A DNA stretch of 38,144 bases from Psychromonas sp. B3M02 (lineage in GTDB: Bacteria > Pseudomonadota > Gammaproteobacteria > Enterobacterales > Psychromonadaceae): assembly GCF_003318165.1 (NCBI RefSeq), contig NZ_QOCB01000079.1:1-38144 (forward strand). Reading direction: 5' to 3'. The notes beneath the pieces are model-generated. The model did not search any database. It was given only the letters and a program-made list of their open reading frames with translations, and had not been told where the DNA came from. Positions 16,447-24,562 of this stretch are shown piece after piece (position 1 is the first letter of the stretch; each line of letters opens with the position of its first letter). The translations under genes and the position numbers were made by a program.

Positions 16447-16830
16447 TTAGTCTAATTGAATCAACTCTATTTGATATCCATCGGGATCGGTAATAAAGGC
16501 AATATGGGTTGTTCCTCCCTTTACAGGGCCAGGTTCACGTGTCATTTTGCCACCTAATGCATCTATTTTTTTGCAGGCAGCATAAATATCTTCAACACCC
16601 AATACAACATGACCAAACGCATTACCTAATTGATATTCATGCGTATCCCAATTAAAGGTCAGCTCAATACTTGCGCTAGCTTCTTTGCTCTCATAACCGA
16701 CAAAAACTAAGGTATAGCGGTAAGCTTCATTGATACTTTTCTCTAACACTTTCATCCCTAATACTTTGCTATAAAAGTCAATGGACTGTTCAAGATCGCT
16801 TACTCTGATCATAGTATGTAAAAACTTCAT
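16447..16830 (-). CDS. gloA: Glyoxalase I (lactoylglutathione lyase)
   Basis: A 127-residue enzyme that isomerises the methylglyoxal-glutathione hemithioacetal to S-lactoylglutathione. The metal ligands of the family can be picked out: His5 (MKFLHTMIRV), the Glu of ASIELTFNWD, the His of FGHVVLGVED, and the Glu of YQIELIQ near the C-terminus. The short form without the yeast-type insertions matches the Ni/Co-dependent bacterial class. It is the first gene of an operon with nemA, so aldehydes and electrophiles are handled together. The ribosome site is weak. The start is the only one that keeps the family N-terminus. Confidence 0.93.
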   Translation of the reverse strand: MKFLHTMIRVSDLEQSIDFYSKVLGMKVLEKSINEAYRYTLVFVGYESKEASASIELTFNWDTHEYQLGNAFGHVVLGVEDIYAACKKIDALGGKMTREPGPVKGGTTHIAFITDPDGYQIELIQLD

Positions 16831-17206
16831 TTAAATCTTACTAATTGGGGTGTCATAATAGTGCTAACGATACAGTGGCAAGCTTAAACAATAAAATTAT
16901 CATTTTTTATGATCATAATAATCAAAAATTATAAGTTAGGAACTTTGTCACGCACACTTTGTCAGTATCAGGTGTAAGTTATTTATCAATAATATAAATT
17001 AACTTTTCATAAACCTATGCATCACTAAAATGTGTGGCGTTTAATTGTATCCATATGATTTTATGGCTAAAAAATGATACCTTTAAGCCACAATTTCAAT
17101 TGTGCATGTATTGTAAACTGATACTGATGCTATTTATCCATAATAAGTCCAAGAAAATAAATAAGCAGTATCAACACCTATACTCTTAACAAAAAAGGAT
17201 CTCATC
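16831..17206. other. Divergent intergenic region, gloA and YHYH lipoprotein
   Basis: 376 bp, AT-rich, holding the promoters of both genes. TGATCATAATAATCA (16910-16924) matches 12 of 14 fixed positions of the Fur 7-1-7 consensus, but in DNA this AT-rich such a match can arise by chance. There is no NemR-like gene and I see no RNA gene. Confidence 0.4.
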
Positions 17207-18286
17207 ATGAGCTTAATAAACAAGCGAATATTAACAGGACTCGTTGCCTTTAGTGCATTAGCCACTTTAGTAGGATGTAACAGTGAAACTGAAAAAGACA
17301 CTGTGACATCAACGGTAACAGAGACTGCCTCCCCTACCAGCCAGGCAAATCAAGTGTATCAAGGAATCAACCTGACAATGTTTAAAAAAGGGGCATTTAC
17401 TGAAGAGCCAACTATTGTCGACTGCACCACAGCGGAAGGCACAGAAACAACCTGTTATAAATTAGTCACTTCAGGTGCACCAGCAGGTAGAGAGCCAGGC
17501 CCGTTTTGTCCAAGAACCACTAACGACGGCCCAGAAGATGGCGGTAAATGGTTTAGCAAAGATGGCAGTGGAGAGTTAGTTGACATAACAGGAGAGTTCA
17601 TTTTAAAGCTTGATGAGTATTATGAAGATGATAAATGGGCTGTTTATGATGCTAAAACCAATAAAGTACGCTATACCGCTACTAAAGCAGCTTGTTTAGG
17701 TGCAGCTCGCCCAGATGTTGAAGAGCAATACAAACAAAACTGTATTGAGTGCGAACTGGCTTATCTTGACGATGACTTTACACAAACCTACTTAATTCCA
17801 ACAACACCTATCCCAGCTAAAAATACGGCGGGTCGAGTACACACTGTAGGTATTGCCCTTGATGGAGCAGAATTAGCCGGCCCAGCACCTGTTGATGCCA
17901 TCTTAGGTAGTTATACCATTGCTGCATTTGATGATTGTGGTGGACATATCAATGAACATCAAGGTTATCATTACCATTCGACAAACGGTTGTACTGATAA
18001 ATCAGAAACCACTGATGACGGACATGCACCATTAATTGGTTATGCGATGGATGGTTACCCTATTTACGCAATGAAGAATGCTAAAGGCGAAGAAGAGATG
18101 CTTGATGAGTGTCGTGGTACTACTGATGAGATCCGTGGATACCACTACCATGCAGCTAGCCCAAGTGAAAATATGTTTATCGGTTGTATGCATGGTGAAA
18201 CGGTTCGACCTGAGGGTGGTCCTGCTGGCGGTCCACCAAACGGTGGCCCAGAAAATGGTGAACGCCCACCAAGACCGGAAGAGTAA
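17207..18286 (+). CDS. YHYH domain lipoprotein
   Basis: A 359-residue predicted lipoprotein with lipobox LVGC (Cys24), a short low-complexity linker and a YHYH domain (about 190-335). The domain's name-giving motif appears twice, GYHYHSTNGC and GYHYHAASPSE, in a region rich in Cys and His that could bind metal. HINEHQGYHYH and ALDGAELAGPAP mark the core. The last 25 residues are a Gly-Pro-Asn tail. No biochemical function is established for YHYH proteins. AAGGA precedes the ATG. The next gene starts five bases after the stop and encodes a small exported cysteine-rich protein, so they probably work together. Confidence 0.87.
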   Translation: MSLINKRILTGLVAFSALATLVGCNSETEKDTVTSTVTETASPTSQANQVYQGINLTMFKKGAFTEEPTIVDCTTAEGTETTCYKLVTSGAPAGREPGPFCPRTTNDGPEDGGKWFSKDGSGELVDITGEFILKLDEYYEDDKWAVYDAKTNKVRYTATKAACLGAARPDVEEQYKQNCIECELAYLDDDFTQTYLIPTTPIPAKNTAGRVHTVGIALDGAELAGPAPVDAILGSYTIAAFDDCGGHINEHQGYHYHSTNGCTDKSETTDDGHAPLIGYAMDGYPIYAMKNAKGEEEMLDECRGTTDEIRGYHYHAASPSENMFIGCMHGETVRPEGGPAGGPPNGGPENGERPPRPEE

Positions 18287-18291
18287 AGATC

Positions 18292-18579
18292 ATGAATGAT
18301 AAAAAATTAAAAAAACAACTTTGTTTATTAGCCCTCGGCGTAATATCACTATTTGTATCTAATGCTGCTTTAGCACATTCTGGCCCATTAAATAAATTGG
18401 CATTACAAGCCTGCACTGAAAAAGCGCGGTCACAAGCTTGTCAATATGAAGGTGTGCATAATGATCTATACATTGGTACATGCCAATATATGTCAACGGC
18501 GTTAATGTGTGTTCGAAATCAACCGATTCAAACCATAGAATCGGATAAAGACGCTTCAGACACCACACATAAAACATGA
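18292..18579 (+). CDS. Small exported four-cysteine protein next to the YHYH lipoprotein
   Basis: A 95-residue protein with a signal peptide (cleavage near ALA-HSG) and a compact mature domain with four cysteines in the order ACTEKA, ACQYEG, GTCQYM and MCVRNQ, which suggests two disulfides in the periplasm. The polar tail (from about residue 78) looks disordered. I do not recognise a characterised family. It starts five bases after the YHYH gene stop, so co-translation is likely and the two may form a secreted pair. It is followed by two hairpins (18601-18631 and 18641-18661). Confidence 0.75.
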   Translation: MNDKKLKKQLCLLALGVISLFVSNAALAHSGPLNKLALQACTEKARSQACQYEGVHNDLYIGTCQYMSTALMCVRNQPIQTIESDKDASDTTHKT

Positions 18580-18600
18580 TTAACATGATGTAAATAATTT

Positions 18601-18631
18601 AGGCATTATAAACTTCATCTTTATAGTGCCT
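18601..18631 (+). terminator. Hairpin after the YHYH operon
   Basis: AGGCATTATAAA (18601-18612) pairs with TTTATAGTGCCT (18620-18631), 12 bp with one G-U pair and a 7-nt loop. A second hairpin, AAATGAG (18641-18647) with CTCATTT (18655-18661), follows and ends in TTTT. The tandem pair is a probable terminator. The rest of the gap to 18851 shows nothing else. Confidence 0.55.
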
Positions 18632-18851
18632 AACTATATTAAATGAGACTAAAACTCATTTTACAGATCTTCCATGTGGTTAAAATCCACTACTACTCAT
18701 TAGTTAAAAATCCAGCAAAAAACAGTCACTTTTTTGTATAAACATGATACAGCTCACTATGAAGAAAATTATTTAAAATCAGTGCTGGATGTATTTCACA
18801 GTTTTATATAGATTGTCAATTTTATGTACTTTAAAATCTAAGGAAGGATGT

Positions 18852-19667
18852 ATGGACGCAAATGAAATAATGGATTCAGCAACAGAAATCGCGCTGGTAT
18901 ATGGACCTAAACTAATTGCTGCAATTGTAGTTTGGATAATTGGTTCTTGGATCATCAAGCTGGTGTTAAGCGGTTTAAACAAGTTGATGACTAAGAGTAA
19001 CGTTGATGCCTCATTAAAGCCGTTTTTAAACAGCTTAATCGGTATGATCTTAAAAGTGATGTTAGGTATTTCTGTACTTGGCATGCTTGGTATTGAAATG
19101 ACATCATTTGTTGCTATTTTAGCAGCAGCAGGTCTAGCCGTTGGTATGGCATTATCAGGCACACTGCAAAACTTTGCAGGTGGTGTAATGATTTTACTAT
19201 TCAAACCATTCAAAGTAGGTGATTTCATTGATGCACAAGGTCACGCTGGTACAGTGCGTGAAATTCAAATTTTCAACACTATCTTAAAAACAGGTGATAA
19301 CAAAACAATCATCTTACCAAATGGTGGGCTATCAACAGGTTCAATGACTAACTTCTCAACGGAAGAGAAGCGTCGTGTAGATTGGACAATTGGTATTGCT
19401 TACGGTGATGATGTTGATAAAGCACGCGCAGTCATTAAACAAATGTGTGATGCTGATGCACGTATTCTTAAAGATCCGGAAGTTGTTATCGTTGTATCTG
19501 CACTTGCAGATAGCTCAGTTAACTTCACGGTTCGTGCATGGGTTCAAGCACCAGATTACTGGGGTGTATTCTTCGCTATGAATGAAAATGTTTACAAAAC
19601 ATTCGCCAATGAAGGCCTTAGCATTCCATTCCCACAAATGGATGTACATGTACACAAACAAGGTTAA
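18852..19667 (+). CDS. mscS: Small-conductance mechanosensitive channel
   Basis: A 271-residue MscS channel, close to the usual 286. Three transmembrane helices (about 11-40, 52-75, 78-105). TM3 has the Gly/Ala-packed pore-lining pattern GLAVGMALSGTLQNFAGGVM, then the beta domain with PFKVGDFI and the cytosolic cage ending in IPFPQMDVHV. It opens under membrane tension to release solutes on hypo-osmotic shock. I chose the ATG at 18852 with AAGGAAGG upstream. An in-frame start 21 codons earlier adds residues unlike the family. It is monocistronic with a strong terminator after it. Confidence 0.93.
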   Translation: MDANEIMDSATEIALVYGPKLIAAIVVWIIGSWIIKLVLSGLNKLMTKSNVDASLKPFLNSLIGMILKVMLGISVLGMLGIEMTSFVAILAAAGLAVGMALSGTLQNFAGGVMILLFKPFKVGDFIDAQGHAGTVREIQIFNTILKTGDNKTIILPNGGLSTGSMTNFSTEEKRRVDWTIGIAYGDDVDKARAVIKQMCDADARILKDPEVVIVVSALADSSVNFTVRAWVQAPDYWGVFFAMNENVYKTFANEGLSIPFPQMDVHVHKQG

Positions 19668-19688
19668 CCTTATTTAAGACTTACCTCC

Positions 19689-19718
19689 AAAACCGAATGT
19701 CATACATTCGGTTTTTTT
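19689..19718 (+). terminator. Rho-independent terminator of mscS
   Basis: AAAACCGAATGT (19689-19700) pairs with ACATTCGGTTTT (19704-19715), 3-nt loop, followed by more T. A textbook intrinsic terminator 22 bases past the stop. Confidence 0.92.
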
Positions 19719-19750
19719 ATATCTAACATTTAAGTTATTGCTCATTTATC

Positions 19751-19779
19751 AGGAATAATTATTCCTATTAAGGTATAAT
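19751..19779 (+). promoter_or_regulatory. Palindrome and -10 upstream of the PepSY-TM gene
   Basis: AGGAATAATTATTCCT (19751-19766) is a perfect 16-bp palindrome just before a TATAAT (19774-19779). It lies where a repressor would block the promoter. It does not match the Fur 7-1-7 pattern, so the factor is unknown. Confidence 0.45.
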
Positions 19780-19869
19780 CTTCGCCCTCGAATTCCCCTA
19801 TCAAACCATTAATAACATTGTTCAATAACCAGTTATTAAAGCAATAACATCACTCTTTTAAGGACTTCT

Positions 19870-21222
19870 ATGAGTAACTCAAAATCTTTTTATATGTCTG
19901 TGTGGCGATGGCATTTTTATGCAGGGCTTTACACTATCCCATTTTTAATGATGCTCGCGGTAACAGGCTTATTAATGCTTTACTCACCTGTTGTCGAAAA
20001 ATGGACAAACCAAGATTTATATCAAGTTGAACAAGTTACTCAATCTCCTATCAGCTATACAGCACAAAAAAAATTAGTCGCACAGGCTTACCCTGAAGAC
20101 CTTATTAAATCAATTCACTCATCAAGAGCCCCCGCTGATTCAACACGTTTTCAAGTCATGCATAATGGTGATGCATTAACTGTTTTTGTAGACCCGTACC
20201 AAGCAAAGGTATTAGGTGACTTATCCATATCTGACTCTCTTTATGCCTGGGCTGATAATACTCATGGCACCTTTATGCTCGGTGATAGCGGCGATAAAAT
20301 GATTGAAATAGCAGTCAGCTTTACTATTTTACTGGTGATCACAGGGCTCTATTTATGGTGGCCACGCTCAGGTAAAACGTTAAAAGCAGCACTCTGTGTA
20401 ACGGCTAATAAAGGACGTGAATATTGGCGCGATTTACACTCTGTTATCGGTGCTTGGGTATCAGTTATTTTAGTCTTTTTCTGTTTATCAGGGTTAGCTT
20501 GGGCCAGTGTTTGGGGTGGTTCAATGTTACAACTTTGGAGCACTTTCCCAATGCAAAAAAGTGCGAGTAGTGTTTCATCTACCCTCACCCATGATAGTTT
20601 AAATGTACCAGGTTTAAAGCAAGTGCCTTGGGGATTAGAGCAGTCTGCTTTACCTGAATCTATAGCTAGCCGAAATACTGAAACTGTCAGCTTAGATCAA
20701 ATCATTGAGCAATCTCAAACATTAGGTTTTACACAATTCCAAGTGTTTTTTCCAAAAGGTGACACAGGTGTTTACACCACTTCAGCTAGCTCTATGAGTA
20801 AAGATATTGAGAATGCGACTGATGACCGCACTGTACATTTTGATCAGTACTCAGGTGAAGTGTTAGCGGATGTTGGTTATGCAGATTATAGCTTAGCTGC
20901 AAAATCAATGGCGATAGGCATCTCGTTACATATGGGACAATGGGGACTATGGAATTATGTGGTTAATACCTTATTTTGTTTAGGCATCCTATTGATATGT
21001 ATAACAGGTGTGGTGATCTGGTGGTTGCGCCGACCACAGGGGAAAATAGCATTAGCGGCACCTCCTAAACCGAAAGACCTAACCTTATGGAAACAAGCAA
21101 CCTGGTTGTTATTGCCCATTTCATTGCTGTTTCCACTAGGTGCTGCTGCAATTTTCAGTGTCTTGATAATTGACCGAATTGCACTATTTATTGCACCTAA
21201 AGCAAGAGCTATATTTAAATAA
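19870..21222 (+). CDS. PepSY-associated transmembrane protein
   Basis: A 450-residue inner-membrane protein of the PepSY_TM family with four or five transmembrane segments: an N-terminal WRWHFYAGLYTIPFLMMLAVTG helix region, TMs near 140-163, 190-215, 355-385 and a last one near 415-440. The periplasmic loops contain PepSY-like repeats (FQVMHNGDALTVFVDPYQAKVLGD is one, split here by convention). Conserved histidines HGTF, HSVIGAW and SLHMGQWG may bind heme or metal. Family members often sit beside TonB siderophore receptors and reduce or release iron, but no receptor is adjacent here, so an iron role is inference. AAGGAC precedes the ATG. Confidence 0.85.
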   Translation: MSNSKSFYMSVWRWHFYAGLYTIPFLMMLAVTGLLMLYSPVVEKWTNQDLYQVEQVTQSPISYTAQKKLVAQAYPEDLIKSIHSSRAPADSTRFQVMHNGDALTVFVDPYQAKVLGDLSISDSLYAWADNTHGTFMLGDSGDKMIEIAVSFTILLVITGLYLWWPRSGKTLKAALCVTANKGREYWRDLHSVIGAWVSVILVFFCLSGLAWASVWGGSMLQLWSTFPMQKSASSVSSTLTHDSLNVPGLKQVPWGLEQSALPESIASRNTETVSLDQIIEQSQTLGFTQFQVFFPKGDTGVYTTSASSMSKDIENATDDRTVHFDQYSGEVLADVGYADYSLAAKSMAIGISLHMGQWGLWNYVVNTLFCLGILLICITGVVIWWLRRPQGKIALAAPPKPKDLTLWKQATWLLLPISLLFPLGAAAIFSVLIIDRIALFIAPKARAIFK

Positions 21223-21231
21223 AGCTTTAAT

Positions 21232-21299
21232 ATAATTGGTATTAACCAAGGGTAATAACATTAGTGTTATTCACCGCTGTTATTAAACTTGGTTAACCT
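21232..21299. terminator. Convergent inverted repeat between the PepSY-TM and EamA genes
   Basis: TTAACCAAG and CTTGGTTAA arms enclose an inner hairpin AATAACA-TTA-GTGTTATT, all within the 86-bp gap between converging genes. It looks like a bidirectional terminator. The left edge, ATTGGTAT, resembles the end of the MITE-like repeat, but no full element is present. Confidence 0.55.
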
Positions 21300-21308
21300 A
21301 CTTAGCAA

Positions 21309-22175
21309 CTAATTTTTAACTAATGTTTCTGGCTTTTTACTTAAAAAGTGATTCAGTACTAACGCCGCAACAATAATCACAGCCCCTATACTTAATCTCA
21401 GTAAATCAGCCTGTTTATTCCAAATAAGTAAATTAACTAATATGCCAGCGGGGATTAATAGGTTATTCATGATCGCTAAGGTACCAACATTGACTTTAGT
21501 TGCTCCTTTATTCCAAGCAAAATATCCCAATCCCGATGCAATGGTACCTAAGTACAATAAGATCCCCCACTGAGTAGTGGTGGTTGGTAATTTATCTGGA
21601 TTACCAAAACTGATGTAACATACAGTTGCTACGCATAATGCACCAATAAAGAACCAACCAAATACCGTTTTATGATCTAGTTTACTATCTGACATTAAAC
21701 GGCTATAAGCCACCTGCCCAATAGCAAAACAAAGATTAGCACCTTGAACCAATAAGAGTCCAAACCAGAAATCACTACTGATATTGCCATAACGAATAGC
21801 GACAGCTCCCAATACAGAAATCACTGCAACAAGAAAAAATTGAGGTTTAAAACGCTTATCTAATGCATCGTTCAAGAGAGTGACATAAATAGGTGTCATA
21901 ACAGAAAACAATAAAACCTCTGGCACCGACAAGTATAAGAATGAGTGATAATAAAATACATACATCAAACCCAGCTGAACTGCACCAATCATCATAATGC
22001 GAGCAGCTAAGGATTTATCCATTTGTTGTATTTTCAAAAAAGGAAGAAAAATAAGCGCGGCTAACGCAATGCGAATAAACACACTAAACCAAGCATCAAC
22101 TTGACCAGCTAAATATACGCCAATCAAACTAAAGGAGAATGCCCACAGTAAGGTTACTGATAATAAATAAGCCAT
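21309..22175 (-). CDS. EamA/DMT family permease
   Basis: A 288-residue inner-membrane protein with ten hydrophobic segments in two EamA repeats (about 1-135 and 145-280). Landmarks include LLWAFSFSLIGVYL, FIRIALAALIFLPFL, YHSFLYLSVPEVLLFSVMTPIYV and a GYFAWNKGATKVNVGTLAIM stretch of the carboxylate/amino-acid transporter branch. It is unrelated in detail to the EamA protein near 14.3-15.1 kb beyond the shared family. The substrate is unknown. It is monocistronic and converges on the PepSY-TM gene. Confidence 0.87.
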   Translation of the reverse strand: MAYLLSVTLLWAFSFSLIGVYLAGQVDAWFSVFIRIALAALIFLPFLKIQQMDKSLAARIMMIGAVQLGLMYVFYYHSFLYLSVPEVLLFSVMTPIYVTLLNDALDKRFKPQFFLVAVISVLGAVAIRYGNISSDFWFGLLLVQGANLCFAIGQVAYSRLMSDSKLDHKTVFGWFFIGALCVATVCYISFGNPDKLPTTTTQWGILLYLGTIASGLGYFAWNKGATKVNVGTLAIMNNLLIPAGILVNLLIWNKQADLLRLSIGAVIIVAALVLNHFLSKKPETLVKN

Positions 22176-22315
22176 AGTAAATCCATTTTAATGATAATTA
22201 ATAAAAGTTTCGTTGAACCCTGCATCAGTGACACAAAATCGAGCTCGTTAATAAAAAGACGAGTTTACCACGTTAATCAGCTATTTAACTGTCACATTAT
22301 TTTTTAACACCTATA

Positions 22316-22349
22316 ACAAAAAGGCTTTAACAATCATGTTAAAGCCTTT
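22316..22349 (-). terminator. Rho-independent terminator of the RCC1 lipoprotein gene
   Basis: AAAGGCTTTAACA (22320-22332) pairs with TGTTAAAGCCTTT (22337-22349), 4-nt loop. On the minus strand it is followed by TTTTTGTT, 36 bases past the stop codon. Confidence 0.9.
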
Positions 22350-22384
22350 AAGTCGTTATATAAGCTATTTTATGCAGAATAACA

Positions 22385-24262
22385 TTATGGTGTTACATCT
22401 ATTTCAATCGGAGAGTAACAAACTGTCGATGAAGCAGTCCCATCATACAGGCTGATATTAGTTTCAGCACACTCGTCTTGCTCTACTGCCAGACGACCAT
22501 CACTACCAGATCCCCATGCATAAACAGTGTTGTCTTCTGTGACAGCAAAATGACTTGATGTATTAGCACTCATAGTAACAATAAAGTGGTCATCTAAGGT
22601 TGTGTTTTTAACCGCTTCTACTGAGATTTGACGCTCAATACCTGAGCTATCGGTTTCATAACCATTTCCCATATACCCAGTACCCATGTCACCCCAAGAG
22701 TAGATGTCACCAGCTTCTGTTAATGCACGGGCATTACGACTACCGCCTTGGAATGCAATGATACGATCCGAGCCTAACGCTTCTGAGCCAGTAGATAAAT
22801 TATCAATCACTTCCGGGATTAATACACTTTCAACGTCAGAAACTTTATAAATAGACCCACTCAACTCAGGTGTTCCTTGTGCTAGCGCACCATAACTGTT
22901 GTTACCCCACCCATAAACAACACCTTCATTATCAACAGCTAAACCAAAATCGGCACCGGCTTCAATAGCAACTATATTCTTACCTTCCAATATTTTTAAT
23001 GGTGTAGAGCGGTCAACACTGACACTGCCATCACCTAGCTCACCCTTACTTGAATTATTGCCCCAAGAATAGACATCACCATCTTCTGTTAATGCATAAA
23101 CAGTGTGGTCACGTACAGCAAGGTCAACAATAACCTCTGAAATTAACACTAAACCGAAGGTGCTTTGGTCATCAGAGGAGTCATCTAATCGACCTAGTTG
23201 CAAATTCCCATTATCGCCGGACGAGTAAACATTACCAGAACGAGTCACAACATAAGTATTAGCCGAGCCCGATGTCGCATAAGTAGCTAAATCATCATTT
23301 GGTAACAACACTTCCGTTGGGAATGTAACCGGATCAGTATGACTTAAACCTAAGCCACCTACTGTATTCGCCCCAAAAACAAATAATCGACCATCTTCCG
23401 TGACCATTGCACCATCGGTTTGATCCGTTGAAATACGTTTGAAGCTTAATGAGTCATCACTCAAGGTAACCCAACCGGAGCTGGCATTATAAAGCCCATA
23501 TTGTCGCGCTATATTACCTTCTATATAACAAGCATTTTCTTCATCAGAAAGACTATCATTGCCTTCTTCATTTAATTCTGTTCCTGGTTCAAGGTCTGTA
23601 TCAGACTCTCTGCCTAACTTTAACCTTAACTCACTGCCACAGTAACGGCTTGGTGATTCATCATAAACAACCCCACCGTAGTTCTCACCAAAACTAAAAG
23701 GTTTACCCGCAACTGTTAATCCAAGCGTATGATGGTTACCAGCAGATAAGGTCGTATAGCTTCCTAAATTCATAGTTTTAGCGTAAGCAAAAGCAGTCGC
23801 ATTGCTCACTGCGCTTGTTGCTTGTTCAAAATCCGTTTCATCGATCTCGATAAAGTCAGCATTGTCATCGCTTAACACACTGGTATCTAAACTTAGACCA
23901 TTATATATATCGCCATCGTCATCTAATGCTAGCATCATTTTTAATAGTTTAATTGACTGTGTTTGACGCGCGCTACTCTCTTCTACTAAGTCAGAAATAG
24001 TAATGCTAGAGTCAGCCACAACTTCTGAGAGGCTATAACCTGCTAGACTAAAAGTGATGGTTTCACCATCACGATACTCAAATGAACCAGATTCATCGGT
24101 TGTGCCAGACAGTGTATCCGTCGAATAAGCTAAACCAGAAACAGCCACTTCTAATTGGCCATTCATCACATCCGATAATTCAACTGAATCTGTTGAGTCT
24201 TCGTTACAAGCAGTCGTCAATGCAACCGATGCACTTAATGCCAATACTTTAGTTAACTTCAT
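22385..24262 (-). CDS. RCC1-repeat lipoprotein, predicted seven-bladed beta-propeller
   Basis: A 625-residue predicted lipoprotein (Cys19 after ALTTA). Residues 38-75 form a small module (SGLAYSTDT, GSFEYRDGETITFSLAGY) that recurs at the N-terminus of marine gammaproteobacterial lipoproteins. From about 165 to 595 seven RCC1 repeats can be counted by their strand cores: PFSFGEN (188), LFVFGAN (293), VYSSGDN (345), VYSWGNN (397), VYGWGNN (449), IYSWGDM (520) and VYAWGSG (580). That matches a full seven-bladed propeller. Repeats 1-2 are separated by an acidic insert with Cys208 and Cys245. Function is unknown. A surface protein-interaction scaffold is plausible. A Fur-like box lies 24 bases upstream, suggesting iron control. 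Confidence 0.85.
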   Translation of the reverse strand: MKLTKVLALSASVALTTACNEDSTDSVELSDVMNGQLEVAVSGLAYSTDTLSGTTDESGSFEYRDGETITFSLAGYSLSEVVADSSITISDLVEESSARQTQSIKLLKMMLALDDDGDIYNGLSLDTSVLSDDNADFIEIDETDFEQATSAVSNATAFAYAKTMNLGSYTTLSAGNHHTLGLTVAGKPFSFGENYGGVVYDESPSRYCGSELRLKLGRESDTDLEPGTELNEEGNDSLSDEENACYIEGNIARQYGLYNASSGWVTLSDDSLSFKRISTDQTDGAMVTEDGRLFVFGANTVGGLGLSHTDPVTFPTEVLLPNDDLATYATSGSANTYVVTRSGNVYSSGDNGNLQLGRLDDSSDDQSTFGLVLISEVIVDLAVRDHTVYALTEDGDVYSWGNNSSKGELGDGSVSVDRSTPLKILEGKNIVAIEAGADFGLAVDNEGVVYGWGNNSYGALAQGTPELSGSIYKVSDVESVLIPEVIDNLSTGSEALGSDRIIAFQGGSRNARALTEAGDIYSWGDMGTGYMGNGYETDSSGIERQISVEAVKNTTLDDHFIVTMSANTSSHFAVTEDNTVYAWGSGSDGRLAVEQDECAETNISLYDGTASSTVCYSPIEIDVTP

Positions 24263-24285
24263 ATTTTATTTTACACTCACATAAA

Positions 24286-24300
24286 TGATAATGGTTATCA
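24286..24300. promoter_or_regulatory. Fur-like box at the RCC1 lipoprotein promoter
   Basis: On the minus strand the sequence TGATAACCATTATCA matches 13 of 14 fixed bases of the Fur 7-1-7 pattern TGATAATNATTATCA, and with its flanks 17 of 19 bases of AATGATAATCATTATCATT. It is 24 bases before the start codon, where a repressor would overlap the promoter. Confidence 0.65.
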
Positions 24301-24483
24301 ATATATTTATTAAGAGGCTAAAACACGAGTCAATTTACATTTTTTACTACTTAAATTTAAACCTTATTGATCATAAGGTTAACGTTAATAAGACCAAGTA
24401 TTGTAAGTTGTTTTTATTGAATGAAAACCAAAGGAGAAAACCTAAAAAACAAATAACATTTTTCTTTCAGCATATCTTGGATA

Positions 24484-24522
24484 CAAAAAAGCCCTTGTCT
24501 GCATTTTACAAACAAGGGCTTT
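24484..24522 (-). terminator. Terminator of the preT-preA-aminotransferase-mmsA operon
   Basis: AAAGCCCTTGT (24488-24498) pairs with ACAAGGGCTTT (24512-24522), 13-nt loop, followed on the minus strand by TTTTTT. It is 41 bases past the mmsA stop. The rest of the 24263-24562 gap is AT-rich non-coding. An 81-codon ORF there crosses the terminator and is not credible. Confidence 0.88.
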
Positions 24523-24562
24523 CTATTTAATGATATGACTCTAACGTCATAGCTATTACGCT

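Noticed and set aside
16910-16924. Fur box upstream of gloA
   Set aside because: Only 12 of 14 matches in a very AT-rich stretch where such matches arise by chance. The RCC1 site is much stronger.
18177-18586. Minus-strand ORFs antisense to the YHYH operon
   Set aside because: They are shadows of the two plus-strand genes, whose signal peptides and conserved motifs are clear.
21232-21299. Possible fourth MITE-like copy (ATTGGTAT edge)
   Set aside because: Only the terminal octamer matches. The rest is a simple inverted repeat between converging genes, better explained as a terminator.
24285-24530. 81-codon plus-strand ORF between the RCC1 gene and mmsA
   Set aside because: Very AT-rich Lys/Asn/Ile composition, no ribosome site, starts inside the Fur-like box and runs through the mmsA terminator.
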